This document shows positions 7,985-13,225 of a DNA stretch of 13,225 bases, in pieces. Origin of the DNA: Porticoccus sp. (GTDB lineage: Bacteria > Pseudomonadota > Gammaproteobacteria > Pseudomonadales > Porticoccaceae); the NCBI GenBank assembly GCA_011049795.1, contig DRHD01000387.1, positions 1-13,225 on the forward strand. Direction: 5' to 3'. The notes beneath the pieces are model-generated. The model saw nothing but the letters and a program-made list of their open reading frames with translations, did not search any database and had not been told where the DNA came from. The position numbers and the translations under genes are program-made. Each line of letters begins with the position of its first letter. Within the stretch, counting starts at the first letter, position 1.

Positions 7985-8239
7985 TTAATTCCTTAGGTGG
8001 GCACACTCACTGTATATATCTAGCCGTAAAGCCTCCGTTCTCCTGTTTAACTCTCGACAGAATAAATGCACGCCATGAGTACAGTCATTAACCTCCAGAA
8101 AACCACCCCCAGCGGCAATCTGACTAATCGCTTCACCAAGAAAGCTTTCAAGTGCTCTCAATTCACCCAGCTCATCGCACCATCTCACCAGTTTGGACAA
8201 CTGATCTTGCTGATTCTGATTTTCATACTGTGCCGACAT
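7985..8239 (-). CDS. Small helical protein A, divergent from an XRE regulator
   Basis: Unknown 84-residue soluble protein. Seen: a Gln/Asn-rich polar N-terminus (residues 4-13), then two predicted helices split by a glycine-rich turn (AAGGG near 42-46). Residues 22-72 align without gaps to residues 25-75 of the small protein encoded at 9104-9355, with 19 of 51 identical. The shared core is DELxE..AL.SFL..A and the tail is CR.L..R.E.L, so the two are paralogues. The AGAAGG ribosome site close to the ATG and a clear promoter (TTGAAG, 18 bp, TATATT on the minus strand) support it. The -10 lies inside a palindrome that the adjacent XRE gene product probably binds. No membrane segment or catalytic motif is visible. 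Possible roles are a partner or anti-repressor of the regulator, or a phage- or toxin-antitoxin-related factor; all are inference. Confidence 0.72.
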   Translation of the reverse strand: MSAQYENQNQQDQLSKLVRWCDELGELRALESFLGEAISQIAAGGGFLEVNDCTHGVHLFCRELNRRTEALRLDIYSECAHLRN

Positions 8240-8262
8240 AACCTTCTTCCCTGATACACTAC

Positions 8263-8298
8263 TGTATAAATATACACCTTTACGCTATTTATCTTCAA
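8263..8298. promoter_or_regulatory. Operator palindrome and promoter between small protein A and its XRE regulator
   Basis: TGTATA-AA-TATACA (8263-8276) is a perfect inverted repeat, with a nearby imperfect TACA-N4-TGTA overlap (8255-8266). On the minus strand it contains the -10 TATATT (8269-8274). An 18-bp spacer separates this from TTGAAG (8293-8298), which gives a good sigma-70 promoter for small protein A. The palindrome is 24 bp upstream of that gene's ATG, so a bound repressor would block it directly. Confidence 0.6.
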
Positions 8299-8334
8299 GC
8301 TAAACTTACACAACTTGGACAGGAAGCCATAGCA

Positions 8335-8745
8335 ATGAAAATTCAGGATATTCGATATCACAACCTACAAGCTCTACTCATTGAAGCGGGCGGAAACCAA
8401 GCAGAACTAGCTCGCAGAACAGGAACCAATGCCGCCTACATCAATCAAATCCTCAATAAGTCTCAACTGCCTTCAGGAAAGGTACGATCAGTAGGTGAAC
8501 GCTTAGCTCGTATGCTAGAACAAGCCTTCCAAAAACCTGAGGGATGGATGGATTCAGAAACAACTGCGATTCAAGTAGCTGAACCTATTGCTGCTTATCA
8601 AACACAGTCACCGGATATAGCCAAGCTAATACACATAGCCAGCAAGCTAAGCCATGAACAACTGGAAATGGCATGTAGGATGTTAGAGGGACTAACAAAC
8701 AAAGTGAAAGATGAGTTGACGGGGCCGAATACCGATAAATACTAG
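8335..8745 (+). CDS. XRE-family regulator, phage-repressor-like N-terminal domain without peptidase
   Basis: Probable DNA-binding repressor of 136 residues. Seen: a lambda-repressor-like helix-turn-helix at about residues 10-45 (GGNQAELARRTGTNAAYINQ as the recognition region). The stretch up to KPEGWMD (about 63-69) is characteristic of phage CI-type repressors. Full CI-type repressors usually carry a C-terminal S24 (LexA-like) self-cleaving peptidase. Here only about 65 residues follow, forming a predicted helix (HEQLEMACRMLEGL) with no Ser/Lys catalytic pattern. It is therefore a natural short form or a truncated repressor. AGGA 10 nt before the ATG supports the start. It is divergent from small protein A with a palindromic operator between them, so autoregulation is likely. 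Confidence 0.82.
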   Translation: MKIQDIRYHNLQALLIEAGGNQAELARRTGTNAAYINQILNKSQLPSGKVRSVGERLARMLEQAFQKPEGWMDSETTAIQVAEPIAAYQTQSPDIAKLIHIASKLSHEQLEMACRMLEGLTNKVKDELTGPNTDKY

Positions 8746-8753
8746 GAGCTCTT

Positions 8754-9098
8754 TTACTCAACCACCACCACTGGTGAATACCAACCCAATATTGCGTGTC
8801 CCAGTTGCTGACAAGTCTCCTCGAACAAGTTACAGAATAAACTTGCTTCCTCCCAATGAGATCTGGTCTGCCATACTAAAAAAGCCTCACAGCGCCCCCC
8901 GTCATAGATACTCACCCAGCTATCAACGACACCTACTTCACATAATTGCGCCTCCTGATGACGCCACACGTTATCTAGATTGGCCTCCAACCCCGGCCTC
9001 ATCCAGATTTGATACATTAATGTATAACGTGGGGTTCTACTTTCTACCCCACACACCCCTTTCAGCCCTACTCTACTCCTAGCCTCCTGCCACACCAT
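8754..9098 (-). CDS. Trp-rich unknown protein coupled to small protein B
   Basis: Unrecognised soluble protein of 114 residues, unusually rich in Trp (seven: 3, 32, 45, 61, 76, 82, 106) and Cys (five: 16, 53, 70, 89, 96). No membrane segment or known motif is visible. It begins MVWQEARSRVG and ends in a run of valines. The open frame extends upstream to 9167, overlapping small protein B by 64 bp. I chose the ATG at 9098 because GGGGTGAG lies just upstream and the ATG falls 5 bp after the preceding stop, as expected for translational coupling. It converges with the XRE gene ending at 8745. The plus-strand frame over the same bases (8774-9082) has a composition typical of a non-coding shadow. 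Confidence 0.6.
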   Translation of the reverse strand: MVWQEARSRVGLKGVCGVESRTPRYTLMYQIWMRPGLEANLDNVWRHQEAQLCEVGVVDSWVSIYDGGRCEAFLVWQTRSHWEEASLFCNLFEETCQQLGHAILGWYSPVVVVE

Positions 9099-9103
9099 TC
9101 TTC

Positions 9104-9355
9104 TCACCCCACAAGAATTTTTAAGCGCTTCTTCAAGCCTTCCTGCCGTTGCTTCAGCCAACGGCATATAACGGACAAGCCAATAGTCGTGTTGGGTTCG
9201 ATACCAGTTTGCTCATCACCAGCAAGGCTCATAAAGGCGTCGTACAAGAAGCTATTAAGTGCTACCACCTCAGCCAATTCATCGTAGAGCTGAATTAACT
9301 GCTCCTGTGAGCACCTGTTTTGACTCGTCTGTTGGTCGAGCTTTGTCTGCGACAT
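9104..9355 (-). CDS. Small helical protein B, paralogue of protein A, divergent from a second XRE regulator
   Basis: Unknown 83-residue soluble protein. Seen: a polar Gln-rich N-terminus, helix 1 (about 16-44, with YDELAEVVALNSFLYDA), a variable loop, and helix 2 (about 55-80, ICRWLKQRQEGLKKRLK). Residues 25-75 match protein A at 19 of 51 positions without gaps. The ATG at 9355 is preferred because GGAGG lies 7 nt upstream. The GTG at 9361 would leave no room for that site. It is the first gene of a probable two-gene unit with the Trp-rich protein 5 bp downstream. Its promoter region holds a perfect 16-bp palindrome 21 bp upstream of the ATG. Function unknown; the repeated pairing with XRE regulators suggests a dedicated regulatory partner, by inference only. 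Confidence 0.72.
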   Translation of the reverse strand: MSQTKLDQQTSQNRCSQEQLIQLYDELAEVVALNSFLYDAFMSLAGDEQTGIEPNTTIGLSVICRWLKQRQEGLKKRLKILVG

Positions 9356-9376
9356 TCGCACCCCTCCCTGCCCATT

Positions 9377-9437
9377 ACGCCATATATGGCGTTGTCAGAA
9401 TGATTAAAACATGACATTAATGGCGTGTCCAGAATGA
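9377..9437. promoter_or_regulatory. Operator region: perfect 16-bp palindrome plus 17-bp direct repeat
   Basis: ACGCCATATATGGCGT (9377-9392) is a perfect palindrome. TGGCGTTGTCAGAATGA (9387-9403) recurs as TGGCGTGTCCAGAATGA (9421-9437), 14 of 17 identical and 34 bp apart. A possible plus-strand promoter (TTGTCA at 9392-9397, 17 bp, CATTAA at 9415-9420) lies between the two copies. A regulator bound to the repeats would therefore cover both the -35 and the start region of the XRE gene at 9448, and the palindrome would cover the promoter of protein B. Confidence 0.65.
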
Positions 9438-9447
9438 GAATAATAAA

Positions 9448-9699
9448 ATGAAACGCAGTATTGAACCGGATACCCCCCTCTACAGTGAGTTCCAGCAGTT
9501 CAGCCTACAGCTGAGGAAACGCATTGTGTCCCTGCGGCACCAAAAGGGTTTTACTCAGGAGGATATGCAGGCGCTGGGATTATCACTGCGCCAATATCAA
9601 CGGATAGAAAGTGGAGAAACTGAGAATATAACCCTTGCCAACCTTTATAGAATTGCGCGAGCATTTGACCTGTCAGTCAGTGCGCTCCTAGCCCTGTAA
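9448..9699 (+). CDS. Small XRE-family helix-turn-helix regulator
   Basis: Single-domain DNA-binding protein of 83 residues. Seen: a helical lead-in (residues 9-25), then a Cro/CI-type helix-turn-helix of about 26-80 in which RHQKGFTQEDMQALGLSLRQ and YQRIESGETENITLANLYRI are the typical core. The C-terminal helix (ARAFDLSVSALLAL) fits the family. There is no effector domain, so it likely works as a dimeric repressor or antitoxin-like regulator. Its ribosome site is weak (GAG 9 nt before the ATG) and lies inside the second copy of the 17-bp repeat, which fits autorepression. It is divergent from protein B and converges on ubiV, whose stop is 75 bp away. Confidence 0.85.
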   Translation: MKRSIEPDTPLYSEFQQFSLQLRKRIVSLRHQKGFTQEDMQALGLSLRQYQRIESGETENITLANLYRIARAFDLSVSALLAL

Positions 9700-9774
9700 C
9701 TCCCCTAGAAGACACGCTTAAAACAGCCCGCTTTCAAGTCATAACAGAGACATTCCAAATAGTGTTAACAGGCC

Positions 9775-10671
9775 CTAAGTAGCTGCCATACCAGGTAGGC
9801 CATACCAGTAACCATTGCAGAACTCCTCATTTTTGAGATCGCTGGCAATCAGCTGAGCTGTAGCTCCTTCCCCACGGATAGCTCGATTAAACTGCTCCAA
9901 CACCTCAAACGTACCAGTACTCTTAGGGCTAACTCGCATAATATCCACACCTATCTCCGCCATGGTGGAATACTCATCGAGGAGATTGTAAATTTGTCCC
10001 GACTGGGTCTGGATACCATTGATAGTAAACAGTGACTGATTCTCCTGAGTATGCAGAGGAATACCATCGGGATAATCTATGCACTTTAGCTGACAGTCAT
10101 CTTTCGGCAGGTCTTTAGCCCGGGCAGTAAAACAACGAGCCGAGTAGGCCAGTGGCAGTCGCCCATAACTGAAGATTTCTGTTTCTATCTTATCGGCAAA
10201 GCCCATTTTTTGTGCATCAGTCAAGATATTTTGCAAGGTGGTACGGTTCAGCTCGACCGGCATCACCCATCGTTGTAATCCCGCCTTGTGGAGAATGTGT
10301 AATGTGTGGGCATTGTAGATATTGATGGATGTTCCGGCCACGAAGGGCAGTTTTTTTTCTGATAATAATTCCACCGCCGCTATGTCGTTGGCTTCTATGA
10401 GACAACCACTGTTGTCACAAATTTTACGCAGGCTGGACAGCTCTGAGCGGGCCTCAATCAACGCGAGGGTAGAGAGCACCACTTCTTTACCGGACTCCAA
10501 TAATGCTGAGGCCAGCTCAAGCCAATCGGGCGTACGAAGTTCCTGACGCTTTGAGCAAATGGTCTCACCTAGGTAGATAATATCTGCGGGAGATTGAATC
10601 GCCTGCTGGTAAAAATCAGCCACCTTTTGGTGTGGCCAGTAGTAGAGAATCGGACCCAGTGATAATTTCAT
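9775..10671 (-). CDS. ubiV: UbiV, iron-sulfur protein of oxygen-independent ubiquinone hydroxylation
   Basis: U32-family protein that forms a heterodimer with UbiU and supports the O2-independent hydroxylation steps of ubiquinone synthesis. Seen: 298 residues starting [13 protein letters not shown], very like E. coli UbiV. From the ATG at 10671, cysteines fall at 39 (LGETICSKR), 180 (YSARCFTAR), 193 and 197 (DDCQLKC). These are the same four positions that bind the 4Fe-4S cluster in E. coli. The motif [13 protein letters not shown] is intact. An upstream in-frame ATG at 10695 would add 8 residues but has no ribosome site and breaks the match to the family N-terminus. It follows ubiU on the same strand with an 84-bp gap, and its own ribosome site (AAGAG) is weak. 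Confidence 0.95.
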   Translation of the reverse strand: MKLSLGPILYYWPHQKVADFYQQAIQSPADIIYLGETICSKRQELRTPDWLELASALLESGKEVVLSTLALIEARSELSSLRKICDNSGCLIEANDIAAVELLSEKKLPFVAGTSINIYNAHTLHILHKAGLQRWVMPVELNRTTLQNILTDAQKMGFADKIETEIFSYGRLPLAYSARCFTARAKDLPKDDCQLKCIDYPDGIPLHTQENQSLFTINGIQTQSGQIYNLLDEYSTMAEIGVDIMRVSPKSTGTFEVLEQFNRAIRGEGATAQLIASDLKNEEFCNGYWYGLPGMAAT

Positions 10672-10755
10672 CGGTGTGCTCTTTTTTTGTGACATAGGGT
10701 GTGTGACTGAGGGCGCCTGACGGAGAGGAATATGACCAACTGAAGCATGAGTCGG

Positions 10756-11751
10756 TTATTGCCAGGGCCGGGAATAGGCGCCCAGTGTTGTCTGGCTTCC
10801 TTCAGATACATTAGCCAGCGCATCAAGCCACTCCCCTCTTGGAGCAAAATTGCTACCTGTTTTTTTGTAGTTATCGAGTGCTTCACGCCAAACTCTGACC
10901 ACCTGTTCCACGTAGGCCGGACTCCGCTGCCGCCCTTCTATTTTGATGGCCTTGACGCCAATCTCATCTAATTGAGGGATCAGTTGCAGGGTATTAAGGC
11001 TAGTGGGTTCTTCCAGTGCATTGTAGGTCTGCCCTTCTACCTGAAAACGACCTTTACAAAGTGTCGGATAACCCGAATTTTCACCCTCACTGAACCGATC
11101 GATAAGTACATCATTCAACCGGGACTCTCGGCCTTTCTCGGTCTCTTCCCAGCGAACGGCACTGGCTGGAGAACAAGCACCGCAAGTGTTAGGTGATTCC
11201 GGGGTGACATAGGATGACAAATGACAGCGACCCTCGGCCATGATGCAAAGGCTGCCAAAGCCAAATACTTCCAAATCCACTGGGCTGCTGGCAGCGACCT
11301 GTTTTACCTGGGCCATCGACAACACTCTGGGTAATACCGCTCGCTTAATACCAAATGTCTTTTTATAGAATGCCAACGCATCTATGTTAGTAGCAGAGCC
11401 CTGAACAGAGAGGTGAAGATTGAGATCTGGATATCGCTCTCGAGCGTAATCGAGCACACCCATATCAGCAATAATGAGTGCATCGGCCTGTAAATCAGCT
11501 GCCTGATCCACAGCATCCTTCCAGCGAGACCAGCTATGAGGTTGTGGATAGGTATTGATCGCTACAAATAGCTTCACATTGTGGGCACGGACATACTCCA
11601 GTGCCTTTACCGCTTTACGGTCATTAAAATTCAAGCCAGCGAAATGCCGTGCATTAGTATCATCTTTGAAGCCGATATAAACCGCATCGGCACCGTTATC
11701 CACGGCCGCTTTTAGGGCCGGCAAACTGCCAGCCGGACAAATAAGTTCCAT
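10756..11751 (-). CDS. ubiU: UbiU, U32-family iron-sulfur partner of UbiV
   Basis: Cytoplasmic U32 'peptidase-like' protein that pairs with UbiV. Despite the family name it acts in prephenate-dependent anaerobic ubiquinone hydroxylation, not proteolysis. Seen: 331 residues, the same length as E. coli UbiU, starting MELICPAGSLPALKAAVDNG. Cys169 and Cys176 (SLCIMAEGRC), Cys193 (GAC) and Cys232 (TLCKGR) match the four cluster ligands, with an extra Cys190. The U32 signature region EVFGFGSLCIMAEGRCHLSS is intact. AAAGGA 7 nt before the ATG gives a good ribosome site. It lies 72 bp downstream of the usp gene on the same strand, with a terminator-like hairpin between. I see no separate FNR-type site directly upstream, so it may rely on read-through from the usp promoter. 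Confidence 0.95.
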   Translation of the reverse strand: MELICPAGSLPALKAAVDNGADAVYIGFKDDTNARHFAGLNFNDRKAVKALEYVRAHNVKLFVAINTYPQPHSWSRWKDAVDQAADLQADALIIADMGVLDYARERYPDLNLHLSVQGSATNIDALAFYKKTFGIKRAVLPRVLSMAQVKQVAASSPVDLEVFGFGSLCIMAEGRCHLSSYVTPESPNTCGACSPASAVRWEETEKGRESRLNDVLIDRFSEGENSGYPTLCKGRFQVEGQTYNALEEPTSLNTLQLIPQLDEIGVKAIKIEGRQRSPAYVEQVVRVWREALDNYKKTGSNFAPRGEWLDALANVSEGSQTTLGAYSRPWQ

Positions 11752-11771
11752 GGCAACGTCCTTTCAGGAAT

Positions 11772-11803
11772 AAAAAAATGAGCGCCCAGAAATATCCGGG
11801 CGC
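11772..11803 (-). terminator. Rho-independent terminator or attenuator after usp
   Basis: On the minus strand, GCGCCC (11798-11803) pairs with GGGCGC (11782-11787) across a 10-nt loop. Three bases later comes a run of seven T (11772-11778). It lies between the usp stop (11824) and the ubiU ribosome site. The stem is only 6 bp, so partial read-through into ubiU is plausible. Confidence 0.7.
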
Positions 11804-11823
11804 AAACTGTGTAGGGTCATAAA

Positions 11824-12255
11824 TCAGTCTTCAACAGGTACCAACAATACTTTCTGTTTGGCTAGGTGAACAACACCGGGGGCCGCCCCGCCAACCAGGG
11901 TGTCGTAGATGGGACTATGTCCATGGTTACCAATAACAATTAAATCAGCATTCAGTTCATCCGCCGCATGAACTATCTGGCCAGCTGTGGTGCCCTCCAA
12001 AATAATGGCCCGGCAATCGATGCCTTCTGCGGCAACATTTTTGGCCAGCGTATGAAGCTCGTGGACATCATCACCATAAGCATCGGTGAGTTCATCTTTG
12101 ACCAACTCATCTTCAGCACCCTCTGTACCCGGTAGTTCTTTTTCCACCGTGGCCAGTATCAGTTCGGAATCAAAAACCCTAGCTAACTCTTTGGCTGCAT
12201 CAAGAATATTTTCTACATTAGAATCCAGGTCAATAGCAGCAAAAATAGTTTTCAT
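11824..12255 (-). CDS. UspA-type universal stress protein
   Basis: Small cytoplasmic stress protein of 143 residues, single Usp domain. Seen: the N-terminal beta strand MKTIFAAIDLD and the C-terminal nucleotide-loop region IVIGNHGHSPIYDTLVGGAA. The loop keeps G-x2-G-x9-G, but has Gly-Ala where ATP-binding members usually have Ser/Thr. ATP binding is therefore uncertain. The final strand KVLLVPVED is typical. The ATG at 12255 is chosen because GAGG lies 8 nt upstream; a GTG at 12264 would overlap that site. In Pseudomonas several Usp proteins are induced by ANR without oxygen. Here an FNR-type site lies upstream at 12359-12372 and ubiU-ubiV follow, consistent with an anaerobic role by inference. 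Confidence 0.9.
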   Translation of the reverse strand: MKTIFAAIDLDSNVENILDAAKELARVFDSELILATVEKELPGTEGAEDELVKDELTDAYGDDVHELHTLAKNVAAEGIDCRAIILEGTTAGQIVHAADELNADLIVIGNHGHSPIYDTLVGGAAPGVVHLAKQKVLLVPVED

Positions 12256-12358
12256 GGCGTACACCTCGCAACTTGCGATTAAGGAGAGGGTTACAAAAAA
12301 CCACCTCTCATAAAAAAAGGTCTTGAGTAAATACTGATGCCAACCTGATCTTTTTCAA

Positions 12359-12372
12359 TTGACGCATATCAA
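12359..12372 (-). promoter_or_regulatory. FNR/ANR-type binding site upstream of usp
   Basis: TTGACGCATATCAA matches TTGAT-N4-ATCAA at 9 of 10 fixed positions, the best match in the window. A centre at -41.5 predicts a usp start near 12324. The -10 at that spacing (CAGTAT, 12331-12336) is weak, 3 of 6, so the exact promoter is uncertain. The site lies 104 bp upstream of the usp ATG. Confidence 0.65.
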
Positions 12373-12509
12373 CAGTTACAGAAAACATCAACTCAACCAC
12401 CAGTTTTTAAGAAGTACTACCAAATAATTGCTCACCGCTCACCTCCGGATACAGTCACGCATAAACCCTGCAACCAATTGTTTTATATGTATTTATTTTA
12501 TCTCGCTTC

Positions 12510-12525
12510 TACCTCTTTGGTAGTA
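12510..12525 (+). promoter_or_regulatory. NarL-type 7-2-7 site upstream of the third narK-like gene
   Basis: TACCTCT (12510-12516) matches TACYYMT at all seven positions. After 2 bp comes GGTAGTA (12519-12525), 5 of 7 to the inverse half-site. The centre lies 52 bp upstream of the FNR-type site and about 93.5 bp upstream of the predicted start, almost the same geometry as at narK1. Confidence 0.65.
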
Positions 12526-12562
12526 GCCTTCTCCACATGAGCCAATATGGTTGAAATTAACG

Positions 12563-12604
12563 ATGACTTGGATCAAGTCGGTTACCCGCACAAATTATTA
12601 AATT
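12563..12604 (+). promoter_or_regulatory. FNR/ANR-type promoter of the third narK-like gene
   Basis: ATGAC-TTGG-ATCAA (12563-12576) has one perfect half-site and one of 3 of 5. Exactly 22 bp later comes TAAATT (12599-12604), 4 of 6 to the -10 consensus. This is class II geometry with a predicted start near 12611 and an 86-nt leader. The ATGAC/ATCAA half-site pair is the same as in the narK1 site. Confidence 0.65.
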
Positions 12605-12696
12605 CACTGTGCCACCTACCATTCAACTCAGTTTGCTACGTGGCAAGTATTTTTATTGATACCAGAGACACCATCTCTGACGAGGAGAAAAGCACA

Positions 12697-13225
12697 ATGT
12701 CTGATGCAAGAATCAATTTGCTGGACTTTAAAGACCCAAAGATCAAAACACTCCACATCACTTGGTTTGCATTTTTTCTCACCTTTGTGGTCTGGTTTAG
12801 TCATGCCCCTATGCTGGCGGTGATCAAGGAAGCCTTTGATCTCACCAGCCAGCAGGTCAAGGCACTGATGATCTTAAACGTCGCCATGACGATTCCAGCA
12901 CGGATCATTATTGGAATGATGGTGGATAAGTTTGGCCCACGACACGTGTACAGTGGGTTACTCGTCATATCCGGTGGTATTTGCTTACTCTTCGCCACGG
13001 CCAACTCCTACGAACAACTCGCGCTATTCCGCTTCTTACTGGGCTTTGTGGGTGCCGGCTTTGTGATTGGTATTCGCATGGTAGGTGAATGGTTCCCCGC
13101 CAAACAGGTGGGTCTTGCAGAAGGCGTCTACGGCGGCTGGGGTAACTTTGGCTCCGCTGCTGGTGCCATGTTACTTCCCACTCTTGCCCTAATGTACGGT
13201 GGTGAAAATGGCTGGCGCTATGCCA
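12697..13225 (+). CDS. NarK/NasA-like nitrate/nitrite transporter (N-terminal part, cut by window edge)
   Basis: Inner-membrane MFS transporter of the nitrate/nitrite porter family; the first 176 codons are present. Seen: a short cytoplasmic lead, then hydrophobic segments starting at about 21 ([18 protein letters not shown]). Arg69 in the second segment ([18 protein letters not shown]) is the substrate arginine position. The nitrate signature 1 region, [16 protein letters not shown], begins near residue 144. The GAGGAG ribosome site 9 nt before the ATG is strong. The sequence differs clearly from narK1 and narK2 in this window, so it is a third, distinct NNP-type transporter, closer to the NarK/NasA branch with the FVVWF.HAP start. 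Direction of transport and partner genes cannot be judged because the rest lies outside. Confidence 0.9.
   Translation, partial: MSDARINLLDFKDPKIKTLHITWFAFFLTFVVWFSHAPMLAVIKEAFDLTSQQVKALMILNVAMTIPARIIIGMMVDKFGPRHVYSGLLVISGGICLLFATANSYEQLALFRFLLGFVGAGFVIGIRMVGEWFPAKQVGLAEGVYGGWGNFGSAAGAMLLPTLALMYGGENGWRYA

Larger units (their letters stand above)
12256..12696. other. Regulatory region between usp and the third narK-like gene
   Basis: No gene is visible in these 441 bp. Apart from the listed FNR and NarL sites it holds a 6-1-6 palindrome TCGCAA-C-TTGCGA (12266-12278) that overlaps the usp ribosome site. A GAGAGG/CCTCTC hairpin (12284-12289 with 12304-12309) would lie in the predicted usp leader. 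The rest, including 12373-12509, is AT-rich sequence with no feature I can support. Confidence 0.6.

Noticed and set aside
8774..9082. 102-codon plus-strand open frame opposite the Trp-rich protein
   Set aside because: Its Pro/His/Ser/Arg-rich composition is typical of a shadow, and the minus-strand frame is coupled to protein B with a ribosome site.
9104..9167. 64-bp overlap of the Trp-rich protein with protein B
   Set aside because: It depends on the longest possible start. The ATG at 9098 with its own ribosome site removes the overlap.
10672..10695. Upstream ATG extending UbiV by 8 residues
   Set aside because: No ribosome site. The shorter start gives the family N-terminus MKLSLGP and places the cluster cysteines at 39, 180, 193 and 197.
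12266..12278. TCGCAA-C-TTGCGA palindrome as a regulator operator
   Set aside because: Too short and not repeated elsewhere, and it overlaps the usp ribosome site. No known regulator matches, so it is only mentioned under the intergenic region.
1..13225. CRISPR arrays, tRNA/rRNA genes, insertion sequences, integrase or attachment sites
   Set aside because: Looked for on both strands; no regular repeat-spacer array, cloverleaf, transposase-like frame or long terminal repeats were seen.

Overview
This window looks like chromosome from a facultatively anaerobic, nitrate-respiring gammaproteobacterium, probably aquatic or marine and of moderate GC (judged by eye). The evidence is the divergent layout narK1-narK2-narG (minus strand) versus narX-narL (plus strand), which is the arrangement of denitrifying Pseudomonas-type bacteria. 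It also carries the proteobacterial ubiT, ubiU and ubiV genes for oxygen-independent ubiquinone synthesis. I cannot name the genus from the sequence alone.

Layout. Positions 1-3923 (minus): the first 304 codons of narG (membrane-bound nitrate reductase alpha subunit, running off the left edge), preceded by two NNP-family nitrate/nitrite transporters, narK2 and narK1. The 3924-4152 gap holds a NarL-type 7-2-7 palindrome and an FNR/ANR-type site placed exactly 22 bp from a -10 element. Positions 4153-7310 (plus): sensor kinase narX, response regulator narL, and ubiT (SCP2 domain) in one closely spaced unit. Positions 7414-9699 form an accessory-looking interval. It holds a small conserved membrane protein and two divergent pairs, each made of an XRE-type regulator and a small helical protein. 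The two small proteins are paralogous to each other, and a Trp-rich unknown protein is coupled to one of them. Positions 9775-12255 (minus): ubiV, ubiU and a UspA-type universal stress protein, transcribed usp-ubiU-ubiV. Positions 12256-12696 form a long regulatory region with FNR-type and NarL-type sites. Positions 12697-13225 (plus) are the N-terminal part of a third NarK-like transporter, cut by the right edge.

How it fits together. NarX senses nitrate/nitrite and phosphorylates NarL. NarL and an FNR-type oxygen sensor would jointly activate the transporter and reductase genes, and the two narK promoters share nearly the same geometry. UbiT, UbiU and UbiV would supply ubiquinone without oxygen, feeding electrons to the nitrate reductase. 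The most novel-looking part is the pair of XRE/small-protein cassettes sitting between ubiT and ubiV. Each has its own different perfect palindrome about 20-25 bp upstream of the small-protein start codon.
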